Shown piece after piece: positions 57,501-64,000 of a stretch of DNA of 64,000 nucleotides (position 1 is the first letter of the stretch; each line of letters starts with the position of its first letter). The notes beneath the pieces are model-generated. The model worked only from the letters and a program-made list of their open reading frames with translations. It was not told the origin of the DNA and made no database searches. The stretch spans positions 329,584-393,583 of the forward strand of contig CAJZBQ010000061.1 of the NCBI GenBank assembly GCA_914767885.1, read 5' to 3'. Made by a program: the position numbers and the translations under genes. This stretch comes from Blepharisma stoltei (taxonomy: Eukaryota > Ciliophora > Heterotrichea > Heterotrichida > Blepharismidae).

Positions 57501-60500
57501 TCGGGTAGAATTGTTTAGTTGAGCCGGTTATAACTGGAATTGAGTTTGCTTTATCATAAATTACTCCTTCTAATGTGTTTAAGTCTAAGTCAAAAATCTT
57601 TTCTTGAGTCTGCACGCATTTAGTTCCTGATCGAGAATATCCTTGTGGACAACTCGCCAAACAAATTCCTGAAACCAGATATAATCCATTAGCACAAGCT
57701 AAGCAATCTAAATATTTCGATGATGTGCAGGATTTGCAAGAAGCATCGCACGCATCACAGCTTTCATTATCAATATTCCAGTAAAAACCAACATTGCACT
57801 GGCAGCTTGAGCCAATTAAACTTGCATTTGATTTGCAGGTAATGCATGTGCTTGTATAATCATCACATAGTTCGCAAACAACATCTTGGCAATGATTGCA
57901 GCTCTTGTCCTTTCTTACGCAGCCAGAGTTTGAGCATCCTGATAAGCAAGAAGCACAACTATTACCATTTCAAAAACTTCCTATCAGACAATTATCTAAC
58001 TCTCCCCCCCTCTGTGAGCGAATAAAAAAATTTTGTTCGCTGATGGAGGGGGTTAATTTTTTTTTAAAAATTACATTTCGAAATTTAAAAATTCATATTC
58101 AAAATAATTTTAAAGCAAAAATATTAAATTTTAAATGCAAGATGTTAAAAATTAAACAGAATTAGGTAAATATTTTAGAAAATAATTATCACTTATATAT
58201 CACAATAATTTTTCTTTAAAAAATTTTGTTCGCTCAGGTGGGTTTTTTAGCAAAAAATAAGGATTTTTCCAATATTTTGCTAGCTTACGAGAGGGGGAGT
58301 AAGCAAATATTGGAATTGTCATTAGGACATAATGAGCATCCATTGCAAGATCCTTCAGTCAAGATTGGGATAGCTAATGTGTTATATAGAAGTTTCCTAT
58401 GTTTGGCGCTGTAAGGCCGATAAATTCTGATCGGAATTTATCGGTCGGTTGCACCAAATCAATGCCTTGGTCGGACCAAAAAGCGATTTGGTCCGACGAA
58501 CTTGGAAAGCTCCTGGGAAAATGTCTGCGCTTTCAGCGCTATATAGAGGAAACCTCTATATATTTTCATATCTCATAGAAAACCATTGAAAAATGAGCTA
58601 AAATGTGTTGAGTCAAGGTGACGTGCTCCAATCGATATAAAAAATGAGCTTTCTAAGTCTTCCAATCAGCTATCACCTAAATCGCTTGAAATATCGCTAA
58701 AAGAGTTCATTGTAAAGCTAATTGTTTGCTCGGGAGTAGAACTTATTCCAGAAGTAGCAGAAATAAATACTCACTGTGCAAGAGTAACTTGCAATGATGC
58801 ATTAGTGCCTATATAAGTAACAGTTGAGGAATCTTTGAGAGTTAAAGTGAGTGATGGGTATTTATTAATTAGTTCAAAACTTACATATTTAGTAAATGCT
58901 CCATTATCAGTTTGCTTGCAAAAAATAACCCCTGTTCCAGATATTGGCTTTATTCAGGTTGCAATTGCAAATTGAGGAGAAAAAGTAAGTAAAGGAGATG
59001 GAGTGCTTAAATAAGGAGGAAGCTGCATATAAGAAGTTCCAGTGAAATAATAACCTCTATATATAGCTGCATAAGGGTCAGTTATTCCATAGTTTGGGTC
59101 GGTAATTGTCTATTGATCAAAACATTTAACTCATGCTGGCTTAGGGTATTTTGGTCGAAACTTTTCCTCATAAGACATTTGTAATGAAACATGCTAAAAT
59201 TCCAAGGAAAAATTTTTGACCAAAAATCTCTTCCAAAAAAATATAAACATACAACCAATTTGGGTAAAATGTATTATCTTTTCCGGTAAGAACAGGGATA
59301 TTATTTTGTAAATCATTTACAATGTTTTTTATTTGATGTGGCTTTAAATTAAAAACGAAGCCACTATAGTTCATATCTATCTCGCAAATATTATTATTCA
59401 AAATATATCCAGTTGGACAAAAGAGAGAGCATATATTTTGAAGCATAAAGTAGCCAGATATGCAAGAGGTGCATTGCGTATAAAATCCTCCACTACAATC
59501 TACGCACAAATTATAGCACTGGGAGCATAAAGCTTGCCCAGAAGGTTGAAAAAACCCACTATCACAATCGCATGTGCTGTTTGATGCATGCGGTATACAC
59601 AAAGTGCAAGAATTAGATGAAAATGATGAGCATTTCTGGCATTTATCAGTTTCACAGATATTGCATGAATTTGCTCTTACGCATCCATTTTGACAAGATA
59701 TCAAGCATTGCTCGCAAGATGCCCCATCAAAATAATAATCATAATCGCAATTTCATAAACACTCAACATCTGTTCCTATATTGCAATTATAATAATTTAC
59801 TCCCTTTTAAGAGGAGTAGATATAATTTTACTAACTTTTGAAGGAAGGAGTTTTTTTAAAATACATATAAAAGGGTTTTTTCGGATTCTAAAAATATAAA
59901 TTCAAGCATTTGAAAGGAAAATCGAATTAATAAAATTTAATGTTAAGGTTGCAAGCTGTCTATTAAGATTAGCTATAGATTTCATTATAACAATTATTAA
60001 TAAAGTATTAAAATATAAATTTATTTTAAAAAAAATTGTTTGCTCTAATTTTCCCAAAAATATTAATTTCTTCTAATGATTTTTACTTTTTTTTTAAATG
60101 GAAGGTTCTGACAGTGAGGATTCCTTTTCTCCTTTCTTTGAAGGAAACAGGGCTTCATATGAGGAATTTTTCGAAATATTTTTAAGATCTCATCGGTATG
60201 ATGATGATCTACTTGAAGAACTTGAGTTACTATTTGACGATAGTGACTCAGAAAATTTTATTGGCGATAAGGACTGAGATGAAAAAGTTGGAGAAATCGA
60301 AGAAATTTCATTTACAATAGAAGATAAAATACTTGAAACAATAAATAGGATGGAGGGTGTGATTTTGGACTGTGATGAAGTGATTCAAGTTCTTGATTGC
60401 ACCAATTTTGAAATTACTGAATTAGCTCCACAAAAGAATTTGACCCAAAAATTGAAAGATGATGATCTAGATAAAGAAGATCTTGAAAATGAGTACAAAG

Positions 60501-63000
60501 ACAAGCTTAAAGAAGATTTTGAAGAAGAGTATAAGGATAAACTTAGGAGATCGAAATTTATCAGAAAATTAAAATTGAAATCAGATTCAAATCTTATCAG
60601 AAATACAAAATTGAGATCAGACTCAAAGCTTACCAGAAAAATAAAATGCAGACCAGATTCAAATATTAACAGAAAATTGAGATTCAAATCAGAATTAAGA
60701 ATTATGGAAAGCAGAAAATTCAGATCAGACTCAGAAATCAGAAAAATCACAGATTACATGGGTTCAAAAAATTTTACTAAAATTTTATTTTAGGAAAAGA
60801 AGAAAGTTTAAAAAAATTTTAATCGGGACTTGGCCCTGAAATAAAGGCCTTTAAGTAATAAAGCTCTCTCTCTCTAATGATTTTACTTCAAAGGGGCAAG
60901 TTAGAGCATTTGTGAAATCAGTTATAGTGACCCCTCATAGTTGAAAATAACTTATAAAACCATTAAAATCTCCTGTTCCAAGATATAAATAGCCTCCAGA
61001 AAATGGTCTAAAAATATGATCGCTTGTAGAACTGGCTGCAGCATGAGCATTATTTAGATATGGAGTAACTGTAGACACTCCATTTGAAAATCCAAAAGAA
61101 TAAGAAATATAACTTCATTGCCATAAAGGTGTTGCCATAGAAGATGTTAACAGCTGGATTGATCCATCATATTTTTGCATATAAGTCTGAAAAAAACCAT
61201 TTGAATTCAGTAGAAAATTGCTATAGCTATGCCCTATTCAGCTTCCACTAATTAAGTAAACTCATGCGCCAAAACTTAAAGTAGGTGATAGATCAATTTG
61301 CCCTTTTAGATAAGTGAACCCAATAAAATAAAGTCCTCTCCATTTTGCTGGAAATGGATCGAAGATTTCTGGAGAATTTCAAAAATTATAGCTTAAAGGA
61401 TCAGATCCAGTAACAAAAACGTTATCATAAATTCCTGCAAAATCATCAGTAAAATCTATCGTAATTACAGGAGTAGATACAGGAGAGCAATTTCCAAAGC
61501 CATAAGGACATCCATATAGGCAAATCCCGTTAATAGGACTTATACCATTAGTGCATGAAGTGCTTTGCCAAGTAGAAGTGCAAGCACTGGCTAGCATATC
61601 ACAACAATATGGCAAAGATCCTGTGGTGCATGATGTGCACATAGATGCAGAATATCCGGTGCAAGATCCACAACTTACCGTATTGCAAGTGCTGCAGCTG
61701 TCACCTCTTATACATCAAGGCCAGCTAGGACAAGCTGAACTACAATTTTGACAAGAAGTTCCATCCCAATACTGCTTATTTTTGCATTCTAATTTAGCTG
61801 TCATTGTAGCATAATTAATAGTTAAATCGTTTCTCGCTTCCATCCAATATAAAAACCCTTTAAAAGAATCTGGAGCATCTCCTCCAACTAGCTTTCCAAT
61901 TTTTCATATATTTTTATCAGTTTGGTCTACTGGAAAATTTGCTTCATAATTATAAAAAGTAGTCACAACTGGGTTTGAGTTTATATATATTTTTAAATTT
62001 ACTTGATTGCAAGATGCTTGCTCAAGCTGAAATGACACTGTTTGTCAAGCAGAAGTATATGGATCGCTATAAGCTGTTACTTTAGTCTCGCCAGAATCGT
62101 TAGAGTTTTGCAAAATCACTTTTAGAACAAAAGTAGTTGCCTCTGCTACGCATTCAATATAATATCCAGAATTAAGGACCCCCCCTCATTTGTCCAATTT
62201 TCTAGTCTTTTATCATTTGTCCATTTTTCTAGTTTTTTTTTATAGGAAAAAAAAATTTTTTTAGGACCTCATTTGTCCAATTTTCTAGTCAAAATTTTTG
62301 ATAGAGAAAAAAAATTTTCAGGACCTCAATTGTCTCATTTTCTAGTTTTTTTAAAGTAAAAAACTAGAATTTAGGGCATTCGAAAAAATGCAAAAAAGAC
62401 TAGAAAATTGGACAAATCATTTTTGATAGATTTTGGGACAAATGAGATCCTGAAAAAAACAATTTCTTATAAAAAAAAAAGACTAGAAAATTGGACAAAT
62501 GAGGGGGGGTCCTTATAATAAAAGGTTAAAATTTGACCCGAACTTAAAGGGTGAATCCATATATTTGCTGTAAAATAAAGTGCTGCAATATATCCTGGAG
62601 TACGTGATAGAGATGAAGCTGAATCGAAATAAAAGCCACGATCTACGGTAGGAAGAGGGGCATTTTTTGAACTAGAACCAAAAAGGGTTCCTCCAGGTGT
62701 ATTGAAATGCTGTCCAGGACTAATCAAATTTGAGATATAAGTTGCAGTCAAATCCTGAGCTGCTGAAAAATCAAGTTGGAATAGAATTGGAGAAGTTGGT
62801 AGGCTGCATGCCGTGCAAACAGTAGTTCCTGTTGTTGTACAGACTGGAGTGAATTTAGAAGGACAAATTTCTGCACAGACCTTCCCATCTATCATTAAGC
62901 TATAATTAGCATCAACACACGAGCCAGAAATACTATTTTTAGGGCATGCGGAATAGGTAAACAATAAAAAGGAGACGAAATTAAGCACTAATAATTTCAT
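54594..63000 (-). CDS. S9: telomere-proximal surface protein, interrupted by seven elements
   Basis: ATG at 62998-63000 (MKLLVLNFVSFLLFTYSACP, signal peptide), TAA at 54594-54596; the start lies only about 210 bp from the telomere repeats. Removing seven elements with one flank copy each leaves 5868 bp, 1955 codons plus stop. Modules: first laminin-G-like (LPTVDRGFYFDSASS), WPWCIRG Cys module, second laminin-G-like (GGYLYLGTGDFNGFISYFQL), furin-like (CQNGCVRANSCNICETDKC), a further laminin-G-like (NYGITDPYAAIYRGYYF), Cys, another laminin-G-like (GFYFNG at 57450), Cys, beta domain, membrane region (55874-54594) of the S2/S6 class. One of the elements carries its own gene (60098-60793). Confidence 0.8.
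56233..56432. mobile_element. 200-bp TA-bounded MITE-like element in S9
   Basis: TA at 56231-56232 and 56433-56434. Terminal inverted repeats of about 50 bp start TAGCCCGAGCATTGTTATAG (left) and TAACCCAAGCCTAGTTATGG (right, inverted) and share CTTGGAGTGTG. Removal restores CICDITNFVLDG, compared with CDIDFVLD in S2. Confidence 0.85.
56816..57061. mobile_element. TNA-family element (TTA duplication) in S9
   Basis: TTA at 56813-56815 and 57062-57064. The left end contains CTTCCATGAGTGAACAGATT; the right end is TCGTTCACATAAGGAGAG. Core present (TTATGTTTTAAAATGCAAGC, ACAGAATTAACAGAGATTTC). Removal gives FQDRSSNTAMTIGAQISS, as in S6. Confidence 0.85.
58000..58299. mobile_element. TNA-family element (TAA duplication) in S9
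   Basis: TAA at 57997-57999 and 58300-58302. The left end is itself a foldback (CCCCCCTCTGTGAGCGAATA and TTTTGTTCGCTGATGGAGGG). Core present (TTTTAAATGCAAGATGTTAA, TAATTATCACTTATATATC). Removal restores CPNDNSNICLDNC. Confidence 0.85.
58387..58558. mobile_element. TA-bounded element with three internal hairpins in S9
   Basis: TA at 58385-58386 and 58559-58560. The ends TAGAAGTTTCCTATGTTTGG and TAGAGGTTTCCTCTATATAG (inverted) share GCGCTG further in. Inside are GATAAATTCTGATCGGAATTTATC and a pair around GGTCGGACCAAA/TTTGGTCCGAC. Removal gives LWDMKIYNTLAIP, like other members (LWSLKIYND). Confidence 0.8.
59100..59258. other. IES-like insertion in S9 with 7-bp direct repeats
   Basis: TTTGGGT at 59093-59099 and 59259-59265. 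An internal inverted pair (TTTTGGTCGAAACTTTTCC and GGAAAAATTTTTGACCAAAA) and a CATGCT repeat are present. Removal restores DNTFYPNYGITDPYAA. Confidence 0.65.
60098..60793 (+). CDS. Element-borne protein of 231 aa, acidic N-terminus and basic repeat C-terminus
   Basis: ATG at 60098-60100 to TAA at 60791-60793. One in-frame TGA (GDK-D-W) is read as Trp, so it uses the host code. The first 80 residues are acidic (MEGSDSEDSFSPFFEGN, LLEELELLFDDSDSEN). Residues 125-155 repeat EYKDKL twice in a charged helix-like stretch. From about residue 156 five 12-residue units follow the pattern RKLKLKSDSNLI, RNTKLRSDSKLT, RKIKCRPDSNIN. There is no transposase, zinc-finger or membrane signature. Upstream is AT-rich with runs of T. 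It may be a protein needed by the element family, a germline-limited gene, or captured cargo. An acidic/basic protein of this kind might bind nucleic acid or chromatin, which is a guess. Confidence 0.6.
60563..60745 (+). repeat. 36-bp tandem repeats in the element-borne gene
   Basis: About five degenerate units of 36 bp, each containing a version of TCAGATTCAAA between AGAAAAT-type starts, encoding the 12-residue basic repeat. The length is kept in frame, consistent with expansion under coding constraint. Confidence 0.65.
62175..62513. mobile_element. TA-bounded element built of inverted and direct copies of one motif, in S9
   Basis: TA at 62173-62174 and 62514-62515. The ends are AGGACCCCCCCTCATTTGTC and its inverse. 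The motif CATTTGTCCAATTTTCTAG recurs about four times in the left half and about three times inverted in the right half, so the element is a multi-branched foldback. Removal restores LTFYYNSGYYIECVAEAT. Confidence 0.85.
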
Positions 63001-63209
63001 TTATTTTCTTAAGTTCTCACCATAGATCATAAAGTTAGAATTTTTATAATATTTGGTTTTTTGTGTGCAATTTTTTATTGTGATTATAATTTTAGAAGCC
63101 TGTCTCTATTTGAAAAATTTATATTTTTGTTCAGCTGCATTTTATCATAAATTAAGATGCAAGATTTAATTGGATAATAGAAGAAAAATTCTTAAATAAA
63201 TTTAGGATT
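63001..63209. other. Subtelomeric spacer and S9 upstream region
   Basis: 209 bp of AT-rich sequence between the S9 start codon and the telomere. It must contain the S9 promoter. No repeat other than one degenerate TTAGGATT next to the array. Confidence 0.6.
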
Positions 63210-64000
63210 TTAGGGTGTTAGGGTGTTAGGGTGTTAGGGTGTTAGGGTGTTAGGGTGTTAGGGTGTTAGGGTGTTAGGGTGTTAGGGTGTTAGGGTGTTA
63301 GGGTGTTAGGGTGTTAGGGTGTTAGGGTGTTAGGGTGTTAGGGTGTTAGGGTGTTAGGGTGTTAGGGTGTTAGGGTGTTAGGGTGTTAGGGTGTTAGGGT
63401 GTTAGGGTGTTAGGGTGTTAGGGTGTTAGGGTGTTAGGGTGTTAGGGTGTTAGGGTGTTAGGGTGTTAGGGTGTTAGGGTGTTAGGGTGTTAGGGTGTTA
63501 GGGTGTTAGGGTGTTAGGGTGTTAGGGTGTTAGGGTGTTAGGGTGTTAGGGTGTTAGGGTGTTAGGGTGTTAGGGTGTTAGGGTGTTAGGGTGTTAGGGT
63601 GTTAGGGTGTTAGGGTGTTAGGGTGTTAGGGTGTTAGGGTGTTAGGGTGTTAGGGTGTTAGGGTGTTAGGGTGTTAGGGTGTTAGGGTGTTAGGGTGTTA
63701 GGGTGTTAGGGTGTTAGGGTGTTAGGGTGTTAGGGTGTTAGGGTGTTAGGGTGTTAGGGTGTTAGGGTGTTAGGGTGTTAGGGTGTTAGGGTGTTAGGGT
63801 GTTAGGGTGTTAGGGTGTTAGGGTGTTAGGGTGTTAGGGTGTTAGGGTGTTAGGGTGTTAGGGTGTTAGGGTGTTAGGGTGTTAGGGTGTTAGGGTGTTA
63901 GGGTGTTAGGGTGTTAGGGTGTTAGGGTGTTAGGGTGTTAGGGTGTTAGGGTGTTAGGGTGTTAGGGTGTTAGGGTGTTAGGGTGTTAGGGTGTTAGGGT
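63210..64000 (+). repeat. Telomere repeat array, (TTAGGGTG)n
   Basis: About 99 uninterrupted copies of the 8-bp unit, with no variant unit seen, running to the window end. G-rich strand toward the end, so this is the right end of the chromosome. The unit is a permutation of the heterotrich ciliate repeat CCCTAACA. At least 791 bp of array is present. Confidence 0.97.

Larger units (their letters stand above)
59800..60900. mobile_element. 1.1-kb TNA-family element carrying a gene, in S9
   Basis: TTA at 59797-59799 and 60901-60903. The ends are CTCCCTTTTAAGAGGAGTA and, inverted, CTTGCCCCTTTGAAGTAAAA. The core (AATGTTAAGGTTGCAAGCTG, GATTAGCTATAGATTTCATT) lies at about 59935-60000, then the plus-strand gene at 60098-60793. 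Removal of 1104 bp restores DFTNALNYYNCNIGTDVEC in S9. It is the only TNA member here with a substantial intact ORF. Confidence 0.85.

Noticed and set aside
60385-60750. Minus-strand ORF of 121 aa opposite the element-borne gene
   Set aside because: It is the shadow of the 36-bp repeats. The plus frame starts with ATG, is longer and has sensible composition.
2833-60900. Treating the TNA elements as long introns
   Set aside because: They lack GT-AG ends, lie in either orientation, share family structure, and one occurs inside a retroposon and one between genes.
63210-64000. Periodic array as a CRISPR or minisatellite
   Set aside because: The unit is 8 bp without spacers and matches a telomere repeat.

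Overview
The window looks like the end of a chromosome from a heterotrich ciliate, probably close to Blepharisma, and more likely germline (micronuclear) than somatic DNA. (1) The right end, from about 63210, is a pure array of the 8-bp unit TTAGGGTG (CCCTAACA on the other strand), the heterotrich telomere repeat as I recall it. (2) The genes read through in-frame TGA, which sits where paralogues have TGG, while every gene end I can see is TAA. UGA is therefore Trp, as in Blepharisma. (3) Most genes are cut by short AT-rich elements flanked by TA, by the 3-bp repeat TNA, or by longer direct repeats, and removing each element with one flank copy restores the frame. That is the pattern expected of internal eliminated sequences (IESs).

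Apart from the telomere, most of the window is a head-to-tail minus-strand array of one family of large cysteine-rich surface proteins, labelled S1 to S9 from left to right: S1 (1-1218, runs off the left edge), S2 (2632-13979), S3 (14394-19145, uninterrupted), S4 (19715-20005, an N-terminal fragment), S5 (20703-27595), S6 (28762-43231), S7 (43981-49723), S8 (49824-53513) and S9 (54594-63000, nearest the telomere). The common plan is a signal peptide, alternating laminin-G/ConA-like jelly-roll modules and furin-like cysteine-rich modules, a juxtamembrane beta domain, and a C-terminal region with about eight hydrophobic segments. Two classes are visible from the C-termini: S2, S6 and S9 (long, extra modules) and S3, S5, S7 and S8 (shorter).

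Three kinds of insertion interrupt the array. First, a TNA family: 3-bp TAA/TTA/TCA/TGA duplications, termini starting CTCC or close to it, and a shared AT-rich core. It ranges from 59-bp foldbacks to a 1.1-kb member at 59800-60900 that carries its own plus-strand gene for a 231-aa protein. Second, TA-bounded elements, some with long terminal inverted repeats (MITE-like) and some with none (classical IES-like). Third, GC-richer retroposon-like insertions with 8-16 bp target duplications, several starting with the same leader and ATG, and some carrying nested elements. Summed by hand, removal gives exact multiples of three for S5 (1531 aa), S6 (3655 aa), S7 (1524 aa), S8 (1197 aa) and S9 (1955 aa). 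S2 needs two single-base corrections (about 2645 aa).

I saw no rRNA, tRNA or CRISPR array. I needed no spliceosomal introns to read the genes. Coordinates of element ends were worked out by eye and may be off by a base or two where flanking repeats are ambiguous.
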